Part shown: positions 32,303 through 44,565 of the stretch, piece after piece
How positions within the stretch are numbered: the first letter of the stretch is position 1
Layout: the number at the start of each line of letters is the position of its first letter
From: Ursus arctos
Lineage: Eukaryota > Chordata > Mammalia > Carnivora > Ursidae
Direction of reading: 5' to 3'
NCBI RefSeq assembly: GCF_023065955.2
Contig: NW_026623056.1
Span: 84,195,256 to 84,259,255 of the forward strand
Length of the DNA stretch: 64,000 nucleotides
Notes under the pieces: generated by a model
Database searches by the model: none
What the model saw: the letters and a program-made list of their open reading frames with translations, nothing else
What the model was told of the DNA's origin: nothing
Translations under genes and position numbers: made by a program

Positions 32303-33060
32303 AATGAAACTTCTAGGAAAGAAAAAGGAGAAAAATCACAGGGACCTAAGACTAGATAAAGAGTTTTTAGACTTGACATCAGAAGCATAATCTGTTAAAG
32401 GAAAAACTAATAAAATCCTCAAAATTAAAACTTTTGCCCTGTGAGGAGAACAGAGAGACAAGTTACAGCCTGGAAGGAAATACTTGCCAGCTGCGTATCC
32501 GACAAAGGACTTGCATCTCGGATATATAAAGAACTCTCAAAACGCAATAGAAAAAAGCCCTAAACAATCCAGTTAGCAAATGGGCAGGGACACGAACAGA
32601 CATTTCACTCAAGAAGATATGCAGAAGGCAAATAAGCACAGGAAAAAATGTTCAACATCATTAGCCATTAGGGAAATGCAAATTAAAATTAAAACCACAA
32701 TGAGATATTACTATCACCTATCAGAATGGCTAAAATAAAAACCAGTGATAACACCAACTGCCGGCAATGGGGAGAAACTGGATCACTCACACATTGCTGA
32801 TGGGAATATAAATGGCACAGCCACTCTGCAGAAGTCTGGCAGTTTCTTACAAAACTAAGCATGCACTCACCATATGACCCAGCAATCACACTCTTGGACA
32901 TTATCCCGGAAAAATGAAAACTTATGTTCAAAAAAAAAAAAAAATCTCTACAAAAACGTTCATAGCAGCTCTATTTGTAATAGCTTCAAACTGGAAGCAA
33001 CCCAAAAGTCCTTCAATGGGTGAATGGTTAAATAAACTGGTATATCCATATCTCTGTCAA
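32303..33060 (+). repeat. Old LINE-1 ORF2 C-terminal region
   Basis: In L1 order: 'agacttgacatcagaagcat', 'aaacttttgccctgtgagg', 'ggaaatgcaaattaaaatta', 'gagatattactatcacctat', 'atgacccagcaatcacac', 'tcatagcagctctatttgt', 'ggtgaatggttaaataaac'. Several stops and frameshifts. An A-run lies at 32929-32943. Confidence 0.88.
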
Positions 33061-33180
33061 TTTCCTGCTTGTGATATTACACTATAGTTATGCAAGTTGA
33101 TGTTATCATTGAGAGAAACTGGGTGAAGGGGTCTTCTTGAATAATTTCTTACAACTACATATAAATCTACAATTATTTTA

Positions 33181-33382
33181 TTTTTAAGATTTTATCTATT
33201 TATTTGAAAGAGAAAGAGACAGAGACAGAGCATGATGGGGGGGGGCAGGGAGAACGAGAGGGAGAAGCAGACTCCTCACTGAGCAGGGAGCCCAATGAGG
33301 GGCTCGATCCCCGAGATCCTGATATCATGACCTGAGCTGAAGGCAGACAGATGCTTAACCGACTGAGCCACCCAGGTGCCCC
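33181..33382 (-). mobile_element. CAN-SINE, minus strand
   Basis: 'aagattttatctatttattt' through the purine-rich middle to 'gagccacccaggtgcccc'. Flanking repeats tacaattatttta (33168-33180) and tacaattacttta (33387-33399) agree at 12 of 13 positions. Confidence 0.92.
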
Positions 33383-33554
33383 AATTTACAATTACTTTAA
33401 AATAAGCTTTAAAAAAGTTATATTGAAAGTCAAGGGGATCAGATGCTAAGAGCAAGGGAGCTGTGGCACCAGGATGGACTTTTTGAAGCCCTCATGGGTC
33501 AGACCACAGAGGATCTGGGAGCTGAGGAGGAGGGGTCTTTGCTTGCAAAGTGCG

Positions 33555-34167
33555 ATTAATAATAGCATTGCCTCTTATGATCCACCAGTTATGTTCCCTG
33601 GTATTTACTCAAATGAGTTAAAAACTTATGTCCATACAAAACCTGCACATAGATGTTCATAACCGCCTTATTCATAATTGCTAACCCCTGGAAGCAACCA
33701 CGATGTCCTCCAGTAGGTGAATGGATGAATGACCTATGGTATATCCATACGATGAAATAGAAAACACTACAAAGAAAAGAGCTATCAAGGCATAAAAAGA
33801 CATAGAGGAATCGTAAATGCATATTATTAAATAGAAACTCCCATCTGAAAAGGCTATATACTGTGGTTTCAACTGTGTGACATTCTGGAGAAGACAAAAC
33901 TTGTGCAACTGGAGAAGGATCGGTGATTGTTAGGGGGAAGGGAGGGAAGGATATGGAGGCACAGTGCAGAGGATTATTAGGACAGTGAAACTACTCCATA
34001 TGGTGCTATAATGGTAGATACATGTCATTATACATTTGTCCAAGCCTACAGAATGCACACAACCGAGAGTGAACTCTGGTGTAAACTACGGACTCTGGGT
34101 GCTAATCACGTGTCAGTGTAGACTCATTGATTGTAATGAATGTAAAAAGTCTAAAAAATAAAGCCGT
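33555..34167 (+). repeat. Old LINE-1 3' end
   Basis: 'gttcataaccgccttattca', 'ggtgaatggatgaatgacct', 'atggtatatccatacgatga', then the 3' UTR 'tgtaaactacggactctggg' and 'cacgtgtcagtgtagactca', ending 'aaaaagtctaaaaaataaag'. No open frame. Confidence 0.85.
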
Positions 34168-35980
34168 ACTAAAAATATGAATAGCCCTGCCTTTATTAAC
34201 TCCTTCGCACAATTCAAGGTGCTTTTAGGGACATTTTCTCCTTTTAAGGACTGTCCTCAAGACCATGCTCTCGGGTGGGTGGAAGGTGGAGGGTGTAAAG
34301 AGAGAGTAAATGGAGAGCACGCCAGCAAGGGGCCAAGCAGTGGGCAGGAGGTGCCCATGTGGTCAGGGACACATCTGTCCTCCTAAGGGCAGGGATGGGT
34401 GAAGAGAAGACTCCCTGGGGCTCACCAGTAGGGTGGGTGGGTGGGTGGGGTCCTTGAGGCTCCTGTAGAGGCAAACTAGATGGAGGCAGGGAAGAGAGGT
34501 GTGTGGTCCAAGGGAGGGAGGACCAGGGCAGAGAAGTGATGGGGTCTGCTGGGATTCTCTTTCCGTCATTGGATGCCATGCTCGCATGTCAGTGGGACTC
34601 TGCCCCCCACACAACACAGGACAAGGAAGGGAGAGGGGCAAGCAGAAAAGGGGGTTAGGAGTGGGGTCAGTCCAAATTCAAAACGGAAGGGGTAGGAGTC
34701 AGAAATCTGGGATGGATTCATTAATTAACCCAAAGGGTTGATTTACTCTGGGGACTTCATAGATAGCCAGGGAATGGGACAGAACACGGTGGGAGGGATT
34801 TTTCCTTGGTGTCATGACTTCCAGAGAGGTATGCCTGCTGATTTCCCTCATGTACGCCTTCTTAAACGATCTCTTTTCCAAGCACTTGTGTGGGGCACAG
34901 GGTTGGGTACACAGGCTTGCCTGCCATTCATTCCGGCAGTGAAAGTTGTCTCCCTCTTGTGGTCCCTTGGGGAAGCCACTTCAGGCACCTGGGACCTTCG
35001 GAGCTGGAAGGGCCCTGTCAGTACTTCCAAGCTAAGAGTGGGAAGTGGAGTCCCAGCTTGGCCCTTGGCTATTTTAAGCCAAAGTAGACTCATAGGAGGC
35101 CTGAAGATCAGGGGAAGTGAAGAAGGAAATGAAGCAACCGCAGAGGGGCAGAAGATTCTAGAGCCTCATGGGCTGACTAGGTGCTGCTGCCTTGGTTAAC
35201 AGGAGGAGCAACATGTTTGGGAAGAGGAGTGCTTTTGTCCTCCAAGTCCTCCTTCTGTGGGCAGCCCCAGCCCCCACCCCACCCGAGATGACCAGCAGCA
35301 GTGGGGCTGCAGATGCCCACGCTTTGGGGGTCATAATGGTGTTTCTTTACAGAAAGAGCCACAAAGATTTGAAAAAGGCAATGACATCCCAAAGACCCGT
35401 GGTTGTATCACCCCTTCTTATCTCCCATCTTGGTGATGTCTGTTGAACTGAAGTCTACTGAGTGGAGCTGTTGACTTGGGGTCACGTGACACAGGTGATC
35501 AAGGGCGGGCCGAGCCCTCCTGCCTCCTGGGGGCAGCCTGGCCCACCGTCAGCCTCACCCTTACCACTCACAAAATGGCAAATTGGAGGTCAGAGAAAGG
35601 AAGTGCTGATGCTTGGCAGGGAGAGAGGAAGGCGATTTTTGTGAGTAGCTGCCCCGTTTGAAACTCAACGAGTCGGCTCAGATGCCCTGGGAAGTAAATC
35701 TCCTCACCTCCAGAGCTGAAGGGCTGCCCCTCTTGGTGGCCTTCGATCACCATGGGGCCCAGGGCTGACTTTCTTTCCCACTGACAGTGGTCTCCCTCCC
35801 TGGGCTCTCTCCAGCAAAACACAGCTGTGCGAGGCGGGCTCGGCTCTGTGGCCCCCACTGCGATGGGGCTGAAACCCAAGAGGGCCGCGACCTTAATTAG
35901 AACCGGAGGCTCTCACCTGTCTTCATACCTGCTGCCGTTAATTCCAAAATAACATGTTTTCAAAATCCCCACTTTGTTTT
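34168..35980. other. Unique, GC-rich sequence, no gene called
   Basis: Nothing in about 1.8 kb is recognised as gene or repeat, apart from a short GGGT run near 34430-34450. Frames of up to 153 residues (34738-35199) overlap others on both strands and carry no domain. Confidence 0.4.
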
Positions 35981-36402
35981 TTAAGTGTCTTACTTTATTT
36001 AGTGTTTAACCTTTTATTTTGAAACTTTTCAAGCGTGCAGAAAAGTTGTGAGAAGAGCACAGTGGACATCTGTGTGCCCTTGACCTGCATTCACCAGTGG
36101 CTGGCAATGCTGCGTGCGCGATTAGCTCGCGCCTTACGTAGTCGCCTTATTTTATTATTACCATTAGTTACTGAGCCAATTGAGAGTAAGTTGCAGACAC
36201 CATGATCCTTCATCTTGAATGCCAAGAATAAGAACACTCATTTTTATAATCAACATATTTATGAAGTTCAGGAGATTGAATACTGGTACAATACTAAATA
36301 TAATATGGTCCATATTCAAATCTACCAGTGTCCCCAAAAATGCCGTTTATAGTAATTTTCTCTTCTGATCCCAAGTAAAAACCTTTTATCCTTAGTGTCA
36401 AC
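35981..36402 (-). repeat. Old LINE-1 3' region
   Basis: Complement of an L1ME-like 3' UTR: 'tattttgaaacttttcaagc', 'aagttgtgagaagagcacag', 'attagttactgagccaatt', 'gagagtaagttgcagacacc', 'aatctaccagtgtccccaaa'. Confidence 0.75.
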
Positions 36403-36426
36403 AGTTGTTGAAAAGGCAGATCTGGC

Positions 36427-36911
36427 TACACACGCACACACATACACACACACCCCCACACACACCACCACACAAACACACACACACCACACCACACACA
36501 CTGCATACCACACTACACACACACACAACATCACACAGACACATCACACATACACTACACACACATCACACACACCACACCACACATACCACACACCACA
36601 CTACACACACACAACACCACACACACATCACACACACACACCACATACCACATACACCGCACCACACACACATCACCTACACATACACACACCACATACC
36701 ACACTACACACACACACAACATCACACAGACACATCACACATACACTACACACACCACACACATCACACATACCACACCACACATACCACACACCACACT
36801 ACACACACACAACACCACACACACATCACCCCCCCACACCACATACCACACACACCGCACACACACACACACACACACACACACCACACACACATCACAC
36901 ACAGCACACAG
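36427..36911 (+). repeat. CA-rich array with long-period duplication
   Basis: Almost 490 bp of CA/CCA/TACA/TCACA units on one strand. Beyond the dinucleotide pattern there is a longer period: 'cataccacactacacac' recurs at 36504 and 36695 (191 bp) and 'cacataccacacaccac' at 36583 and 36781 (198 bp). Long His/Thr-rich frames across it are artefacts. Confidence 0.95.
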
Positions 36912-36961
36912 ATTTAAGCCTCACTGCCAGGTATGCTCCCTGTAAGAGGGTCTTAACGTAG

Positions 36962-37480
36962 CGGTTATTGTTTGCCGACAACCCGCCCCACGCTGGCTCC
37001 CAGGCTCGCGCCGCGGCCGGAGGGCTCCGGGCCGCCCGTCTCCCGCACCGTCTCCCGCACCGTCTCCCGCACGCTGGCCCGGCCCGGGGCAGGCAGCGGG
37101 GCTCGGGCAGGCCAGGCCGGGAGGCGCCCGGCTTCCCGCGGGGATGCCTTGCTCCGTGGGTATCAGTGGGCGGCGGGGAGCTTTTGCCTCGGACCCGCCA
37201 CCACCGTCCTCGGGAACGGGCGCACAGAGCTGCGGGGACGGCGGCGCCCGACCGAGGAGACGCGGGAGCTCAGAGAGCCGAGGCGGCGGGCCAAGCCCAC
37301 CGAGCCGGCTCCGGCGCGGGCCTCAAACCGGTATTTTTCTCAGGCCCTGCAGCTGTGCTACAGACACCGGGGCTGGGGAGCAGGGAGCATAAGAACAAAC
37401 GGGAGAACAGATTCCCCGGAGAGAACGAGAAGCAGGGGCGGCAAACACGCTTCTGGAAGGTGGACGAGGCAAAGCTCGTG
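36962..37480. promoter_or_regulatory. CpG island
   Basis: A sharp rise in GC and CpG density over about 500 bp, with GGGCGG-type Sp1 sites (near 37167) and many GCG steps. It follows the CA-rich array directly. A 265-residue frame crosses it (36972-37769) but its composition follows the GC bias and it shows no domain. It could be a promoter of an unseen gene or noncoding RNA; no exon-intron structure is clear. Confidence 0.65.
37037..37072 (+). repeat. Three perfect 12-bp units in the CpG island
   Basis: cgtctcccgcac is repeated three times without a mismatch. A small GC-rich tandem repeat that may vary in number. Confidence 0.95.
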
Positions 37481-38324
37481 TAGCGGCTGGAGAGCTGGGG
37501 GGTCAGGCTCCTCGACCCTGAGCCTGAGGGGAGCCCGCACGGGAGGGTTCCCCGGGGCTTGCTGCTCTCGGTGGGCACCACGGCAGGCGAGGGCCTGGAG
37601 GAGTGCCCCCTTGTCTGTCCCAGCTCCTAAGTGCTCTTGGTTTGGACGTTCTGCTCTGCTTGGCGTTCTCTCTAGCACTGGAGTGTGCTGGGAGGAATTT
37701 GCCATAATCTGCTGTTCTTGCTTTCGAAGCCACGGAGGGACGCAGACAGGAGACATATGCTCAGTGTGAACGAGACATCACAGCTAAAATCCTCATTTTT
37801 CTACTTGCAACCAATTGGATTTTACAGGACTAAGTCATTAGACAAAAAGTCATAAGCTAACAAGAGCTTCCTGCCAAGAACCCTTCTGCTTTAGGGTTTG
37901 AGGTTGGAACCAGTGGCCTGATTTATGGGGATCCTGTTCACTGGGAAGGCAGAGCCCAGTGGCAGTTTGTAGGGCCTCATTCCTCCCCAAGACGGCCTGG
38001 AGCGGAGACTGTCCAGGCCGCATCTGTTTTGCAGATTAGGAGAGACACACAGAAAGCACACTGTTGTGCTCCTACCACTTTCGTGGCTCATGATGGCCCG
38101 AGCAAAGTGTCGATGGCCAAGCATTAACATGCAGTGCATACGACTTGGCCTTCCTTGGAAAAATCTTTTTCTTTTTGAGAAAATACTTGAACACCATATT
38201 TAGAAGGCCAGAGCTGCTAAGAGGGAAGTTTGGGCAAGATGATCAGCTCCTATCCTTTCTGGGCTGATCTTCTGTTTTGATTTTCAACAACAAAGAAAGA
38301 AGCGTGAAGAGACTATACACATAT
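37481..38324. other. Unique sequence, no gene seen
   Basis: No gene or repeat recognised downstream of the CpG island. No strong splice donor that would close a first exon was identified. Confidence 0.35.
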
Positions 38325-38552
38325 ATGGAGAGTTCGCTCAGTGCCAGGCACTGTTCTAACTACTTTACCTATTGTTTTCTTTAATCCTCAGTATGGCCCT
38401 ATGGGATAGGTCCCATTTTATAGATGAAGAAGCTGAGTCTCGGAGAGGGTGAGAAACTTGGACAAGGTTTCCCATAATTAGGTGGCACAATCAAGATTCC
38501 AGCCCAGATAGTCTGGCTCCAGAGTGTACCCTTAACCACTGTTCTTTATATT
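38325..38552 (-). repeat. MIR (MIRb-like), nearly full length
   Basis: Complement of MIR in order: 'cagtgccaggcactgttcta', 'ctttaatcctcagtatggcc', 'cattttatagatgaagaagc', 'gtctggctccagagtgtacc'. One of the best-preserved MIR copies here. Confidence 0.85.
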
Positions 38553-38589
38553 TCCTTAACAAATTCATCATTTGAAGTCAGTGTGTGTT

Positions 38590-38932
38590 TGCTATAGACC
38601 GAATATTTGCATCGCCCCCCAAATTCATATGTTGAAACCTAACACCCAATGTGGCAGTGTTAGGAAATGGGGCTTTGGGAGGTGATTAGGTTATGAGAGT
38701 GGAGCCCCCATGAATGGGGTTAGTGCCCTTATGAAAGGGACCTCTGAGTCCCCTTGCCTCTTTAACCATGTGAGAAGACGGTTGTCTATGAACCAGGAAG
38801 CAGGCTCTCAGCAGACATCAAATCTACTGGCACCTTGATCTTGGACTTCCCAGCCTCCAGAACTTTGAAAAATGAATTGTTGTTTCTAAGTCATCCAGTC
38901 TGTGTTCTGTTTGTTACAGAATGGACTAAGAC
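38590..38932 (+). mobile_element. MaLR-type LTR (solo)
   Basis: Starts 'tgctatagaccgaatatttg' and ends 'gaatggactaagaca', with 'aattcatatgttgaaacct', 'gggaggtgattaggttatga' and 'ccagcctccagaactttg' between in the order of MLT1/MST LTRs. No internal retroviral genes are nearby, so it is a solo LTR remnant. Confidence 0.82.
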
Positions 38933-39129
38933 AGGGTTAGAGGGGGGACCTGGGCCGGGGTTTTCTAGGTGAGTCTTCTTGTATGTAGATCTGATGTGAC
39001 CTTTCCTACTTTCGAAGCCATTGTAGAGCTTTTTGGGGCTAGGACTGGATCTGCACTGAGCCTGGCAGGTAGCATGGCACCTGGTAGGGACATCCGCACC
39101 ACCTTATGGAGTGAATGTGAGAAAGAAGG

Positions 39130-39634
39130 AGGGTGGTAGGCAGCCTCCAAGATATCCCTCATGATCCCTGCCTCCAGTAATCCCTTCTGCTTCAGTGCAT
39201 GCTGGACCTATTAACTGCCTTCTAATAAATAGAGTAGGGCAGAAGTGATGGGATGCCACTATGGAGATTAAGTTACAAAGAGATTGCATCGTCCATCTTG
39301 GGTGCCCACGTTCTCTCAGATCACTCATCCTTGGGGAATCTAGCTGCGATGTTGTAAGGTAGGTGCCATGTGGCAAGAGTTAGGTCTTTCAACAACCAAA
39401 TAAGTGAGGTTCAAAATGGACTCCACCCCGCCTATTCCAGCCAAGCCTTTGGATGAAACCACGGCCCTGGTTGACAGCTTGACTGAAACCTCATGAGGAA
39501 TCTTGAGCCAGAGCCACTCAGCTAAGCCACATCTGGATTCCTGACCAACGGAAATTGTAAAATGATAAACATTTGTTGTTTTTAGCTACTAAATTTTGGG
39601 ATAATTTGTTACACAAAATAGATAACTAATACAA
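39130..39634 (+). mobile_element. MaLR MLT1-type LTR (solo)
   Basis: Diverged but ordered: 'ggcagcctccaagatatccc', 'aggtgccatgtggcaagag', 'cctcatgaggaatcttgagc', 'ggattcctgaccaacggaaa', and the end 'gggataatttgttacacaaa' with 'gataactaatac'. A different subfamily from 38590-38932. Confidence 0.75.
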
Positions 39635-40529
39635 GGAGCATCTGGCACTCGTCTCCTCCCTCAGGTGTCCCTGAGGAGCTCTGATGGAAAAAGCCTTGGC
39701 CAATCTGTGCGTTTTCATCAGCCCTCATTGGTGTGTCCTGGATGTTGCTTGATGTGCAAGGGCTGCAGGAAGGAAAGCTGTGTTTGGACTCACCAGCGGG
39801 GTATGGACAACTTGCCTGACCATGTGGAACATGGGGGAGGAGACAGATCATTCAGGTTCCTAGGAACCACAGCCACCCCAGTTAAGTGTTACTACATGCT
39901 CTTCCCACACTTTTACCCTGGTTCTCTCACCAAAAATGGAATCTGTCAGAGAGCTTTATAGTATACACAACACTTCCATATACATTCTCTCTTTGGGTTT
40001 TTATAATTATCCTAGGAAGCAGACAAATAAGGAAACTGAGTCCCCAAAAGTTCTATAACTCTGTATGGTTTACGAGGTCTTTCATATTCATGTCCTCACC
40101 CAAGACATCATGTTTATGTTTGGGCTCAGAAGGGTTGAAAAGCCTGCTGGAGCCAAGACCTAAACTCAGATGAGAGAAACAGAGCCTGAAGATAACGCCC
40201 TCCTGCCCCCTGCTTGGTTTCTAAGCCCCAGTATACCTCGGAGCCTCCTCCTGCCCTTTGGGAATCACAGAAGAGGTTCTCAGAAGGGGTTGACTGAAGA
40301 GGGAGAGCTAAAGAATTAGGCATCCCTTCAGAGAGAATTCTTAAAAATGCTAAACAACGTAGAAAAATATGCAAAGGAAAAAAAACCCTCCCCAAACCAA
40401 CCAAACAAAAAACCTCTCAAAAACACAATTAATTTTTAGCTATAATTTGGGGACAATAACATTATACTTGACTTTGAACCTTTTTATGAAGGTTAATTAA
40501 TTAGTTGATTAATCAAGTCATCAAATATA
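39635..40529. other. Unique sequence, no gene seen
   Basis: No repeat or gene recognised. Frames of 80-98 residues lack domains. Confidence 0.4.
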
Positions 40530-40640
40530 TGACAGAATGTCTTCCATGTGCCAAGCATTATTCTCGGTACTTGGAATGTGGTGGGAAACAAGATCCAGAA
40601 AATTCCTATCCACATGGGGTTTATATTCTGGTGGAAAGAT
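40530..40640 (-). repeat. L2 3' end fragment
   Basis: 'ccatgtgccaagcattattc' and 'gtggtgggaaacaagatcca' then 'ggggtttatattctggtgg' are the complement of an L2 tail. Confidence 0.6.
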
Positions 40641-40679
40641 CTGCTTATTCTATAGGAGCTACAAGTATGTTCAGTTATA

Positions 40680-41100
40680 ATTAATGTGCAGAGGTGGGCA
40701 ACTTTTGCACTGAACTTTATGCCATATATACTGTTTCATTGGTGCTAGTAATTTACATATTAAATATTTTAATTGTTATAGTTTACTTAACCTTACCCAG
40801 TTGTTGGGCATTTTGACCATTATGACTAGAGTTGCTGTAAACAATCCTCTATAATTAATTTCTGACAATTTCTTTGAATTATTTCCATAAAATAAATTCC
40901 CAGAAGGGAATTACTGGGTTAAAGATTGTGAATATTTTTGACTTTTGTTAGATTGTACTAGATAATGCTCCAGGAATGTTGCATCAAATTATTTAATCAG
41001 TAATGGCTTTTTAAAAACCCCCAGTATTGCTAGCATTGGATTTTTATCATTTAAGTCCTTTCTTGCTAAGTTATATGTTCAAAATGCTATTTTACAGTTG
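40680..41100 (-). repeat. Old LINE-1 3' region
   Basis: 'ttttgaccattatgactaga', 'gaattatttccataaaataa' and 'cccagaagggaattactggg' are complements of L1ME-like 3' UTR motifs in order. Confidence 0.65.
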
Positions 41101-41159
41101 ACTTGAATTTTATGAAGCTGAACATTTTTCTTTCATGTCATATATGCAAATCTACTTAG

Positions 41160-41545
41160 GCTAGATAAAGGTGTGGTAATAACATCACAAAAATCTCAGT
41201 GACTTAGTAATAATAAAGGCTTATTTCTTGCTCGTGCTACATTTCCACTGTGGGTTGATCAGAGATATTACTCCTCACTCTAGGAGCCAGACTGGTAGAG
41301 CATCCCTATCAGAAATGCTTCTGGTCCCTGGGAAGTGGAAGAGAAGAGCAAATCATGTGTAGGTCATTAAATGCTGTTGCCTGGAAGTTATACATGTCAC
41401 TTCTCCCACTATTACATTGGCCAAAGCAAATCATATGACCATACCCTACTTCAAGGGCAAGGGATCTACAATTCTATCATGGTCCTAAGAGAAGATTCAG
41501 AAAAATATGGAAGATAGAATTAATGACCACTATGTAATGATTTAT
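41160..41545 (+). repeat. Ancient interspersed repeat (family not named)
   Basis: 'ctcagtgacttagtaataat', 'aaggcttatttcttgctcg', 'acatgtcacttctcccacta', 'ttggccaaagcaaatcatat'. I recognise the layout of a common mammalian repeat but not its name. Ordered and about 385 bp. Confidence 0.5.
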
Positions 41546-42298
41546 TATTTGTGTTTTTTTCCTATATAAATGGACTATTTATTCCTTGATCATCTTATGG
41601 GAGGCACTGATTCTGAAAAAAAAAGAACCATAATATTCTTTATTTAATGCTCTTCTCTGAGAATATTAGACATTCATGTCACCACCCCATAGAATTCTTC
41701 TGTGGTCCCCCTTCTCCTTCCACCAGCTCAAAATCTGCATTAACCTGGAAGTATTTTTGACTTTGTCTTCACTTTTCTTTTTTGCTAAGTCATAATGACA
41801 AACTTGAGAAGTGTCCAATCATCCTTTCCTCATTCCCAACAATGGGACATTGTCCTCTCAGGTTTTGCCTGTAGCTTTGAGACTAATTGGTGTGAAGCCC
41901 AAGGAGTCACTTTGAAGTGATCATTTCAGTGGATCCAATAAGTGATTATAGGATAGTGAGTTTCTTGTTCCCTTTCAAAGGCAAGCCAATTTGGCTTCAT
42001 TCCTGGTTAACTCGGTGCTTCCTTTGATGTCACCCATGTAAAAGAGTGTTACTAAAAACAATCAAAGCATATTTGTACCCCATGTTAAATAGTGTTTGAT
42101 GTATTTTTTATTATCTGAATGAGAGAGTATGTTTGTTTCAGGTAAATGCTGATCTAATTTTCCTTTCAATATAAATCTGATAACTCTAATGGGTTGGCTC
42201 TTGTATTTCTCACCTGATCTAGCTCATTGTATGAACCAACTAGAAAAAAAATACTTTGGATAGAGATGTGGTTTTCATCTGGGATAGCACCTTTATTT
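41546..42298. other. Unique sequence, no gene seen
   Basis: AT-rich, no repeat or gene recognised. Confidence 0.4.
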
Positions 42299-42440
42299 CT
42301 TTATTTTTTTATTATATGTTAGTCACCATACAGTACATCATTAGTTTTTGATTGCATATAACACCCAGTGTTCCATGCAATATGTGCCCTCCTTAATACC
42401 CATCACCGGGCTAGCCCATCCCCCCACCCCGCTCCCCTCT
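42299..42440 (-). mobile_element. LINE-1 3' end, young carnivore type
   Basis: T-rich start, then 'tatatgttagtcaccataca' and 'aacacccagtgttccatgca', the complement of the 3' UTR seen at 49020-49150. Only the last 140 bp are present, so it is strongly 5'-truncated. Confidence 0.82.
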
Positions 42441-42837
42441 AAAACCCTCACCTTTAAGAAGACGATGCTGTTCTTAACAGAGATTACTATGTGCTGGTTG
42501 GAATATCCCCATTTGGGGGAAAGGGTCTCACACAGAAAAAGTGTGAGTCACTTGTGGTCAGGGAATTATGTGTGTAGGGGAATGCATGTGTGTCTGGGAG
42601 ACTGCACAGATGCTGGCGACAAGTGAAGCCAAGAGTCTACCCCTTTATGTCATTGACACCTCTGCTCAGGAGCGGCAGGTTCTAGGGTACATCTCTTGCA
42701 GTTGAATGCTGGGAAGTGCCTGATGAACCAAGCATGGCGGCATTTCTTCTTGGGCCAGTGGGCTCTCTTCTATTTACTCACGGGGTGGGCTGAGCCTCAT
42801 AAAAACTATAAGTGCTTACAACCCGTCATGTCTCACC
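42441..42837. other. Unique sequence, no gene seen
   Basis: Nothing recognised between the L1 tail and the hAT element. Confidence 0.4.
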
Positions 42838-42990
42838 TAGCCCAGTAGCTCTTAGCCCCAGCCACACATTAAAATCACCAGGGAAGCTTTGAAAAATGCT
42901 GACGTCCAGGACTCATCCCCTCGCGATTCTCATTCAGTTAGGCAGTGGTGAAGCCTGGGCATCTATATTTTTTCAAGTTGAAATCCAATG
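42838..42990 (+). mobile_element. MER5A-like hAT element
   Basis: 'cagccacacattaaaatcac', 'cagggaagctttgaaaaatg' and 'cgtccaggactcatcccc' follow the MER5A-like pattern. Only part of the element is clear. Confidence 0.6.
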
Positions 42991-43132
42991 AAGCACAAAG
43001 GCTTCGCATCCTTGCTGTGTCCAATGTATGAAAATATCTGTTCACCATCAAACATCAAACAACCACACTTGGGGCATTTGGTTTTTCATGCTCATGAGAA
43101 GTCGTTTTTTAATCCTTTCTCCTAAATTCTAT

Positions 43133-43545
43133 GTCATAGCTTGAGTGGTGGCCCCCCAAAAGATATGTCCATGTCCCAGATCCTTTGAATGTGACCTTAT
43201 TTGGAGAAAGGATATAACTAAGCACAGGCAGGCAGCTTGAGAGGAGATCATCCTGGATTACCCAGATGGGCTTTAAATACAATGAGAAATGTCTCTGTAA
43301 GAGTAAGAAGAGGAGAAGACACAGACACAGAGAAGAGGGGTGACTATGGGAGATGGAGGCAGAGTTTGGAGAGACGGCCACAAGCGAAGCAATGTCTGTG
43401 GCCACCAGAAGTTGGAAGAGGCAAGGAAGGAGTCCCTCCAACATCTTGATTGGAGACTTTTGCCCTTCACAACCACAAGAAAATAAGTTACTATTAGTTT
43501 GAGTCACCAAGTTTGTGGCAATTTGTTATGGCAGTCACTAAAAAT
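43133..43545 (+). mobile_element. MaLR MLT1-type LTR (solo)
   Basis: 'ggtggccccccaaaagatat', 'gtgaccttatttggagaaag', 'gatcatcctggattacccag', 'ccaccagaagttggaagagg' and 'gagtcaccaagtttgtggca' match an MLT1 LTR. Both ends are eroded. Confidence 0.82.
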
Positions 43546-44565
43546 GTCCTATTTCTTTTTTCCTTTTTTCTTTATTCACTCTTCCTTTCCAGGTGTCTCT
43601 TGGCTGTTTTCCAGATCAAGTTTGCACTTTTCCTGATTTCCCTCCATCCTCTCTTGACTTAGGCCTCCTGGCACCACCATAGCAGCAACCTGATGGGACC
43701 CATGGCTGTGGGCCCCATTTAAGACTCTGGCTATTTTCTTGCTCATTTTGACCATTCTTCTTGAAGTGGTGCACATTTTCCCTTCACATGTTTATCGCTC
43801 TACCCATGCCCTCAGATAATGTCTCCTTCCCCTGTTTCCCCAGGGTCTTTGTAGTACTAAGTTGATGCACTGAGGCGTAGAGAGAGGCAAAGGCAGTGGG
43901 GATAGAGAATAAGGAGAGGGAGAACCCTAGGATATGAGGCTAGGGCCAGGACCAGTTTTATGGGCCAAATGCATGATTTTCAGCTCTTGGAAAGCTATTT
44001 GCAAAAAGGATCTTGTGTGTTGCCTTAGTGGAAAGGCACAAGTATGTTGGGATATCAGAGTCAGAGAATGTTCTAGGTCTTCAGAGTCTGGGAATGCTTT
44101 AGGTCTTATTTCTTTGGTCAGTCCTTCTATTGTGTTATGCAGAAAAGTAGCCCCTCCTTCAAATAGCTCCTCCTACTAAAGTGGCAGAAGCAGAGGGGAG
44201 TGGGAGCAGCTGTGTTACAATGCAGTCTTCCTAAGTGTTTACTGGCTTTGAGTGAAGTTTCACCTTCATCATGTCTTACCTGAGATGCCTGACTGGTACT
44301 AGCAGATGATGATGTGAAGCAGAAGAGGGCCTCTTAGCAGGGTCGTGTGCCAAGGATGGTGCAAGAAGGTAACCCAGGCAGATCCAAGAATCAGAGCTAG
44401 GGGACCCGGGGCGGAAAGCAGGAAGTCTGTAGAAACTATGGTGACCAAGAAGGACTGTGGAGGTCCCAGAACCTTCTGAACCAGGGAGCTGGTTCCTGGT
44501 TCCACGTAGTGCTGGAGGGAGAGCTGGCTTTGCTGATGCAGGTTTCTTTTCTTTCTTCTTTTTTT
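43546..44565. other. Unique sequence, no gene seen
   Basis: No gene or repeat called. A 112-residue minus-strand frame (44276-44614) runs into the L1 at its right and has no domain. Confidence 0.4.

Noticed and set aside
36395..36961. His/Thr-rich frames of 170-188 residues
   Set aside because: They are translations of the CA-rich array.
36972..37769. 265-residue plus-strand frame across the CpG island
   Set aside because: Composition follows the GC bias, competing frames exist on both strands, and there is no recognisable domain or splice structure.
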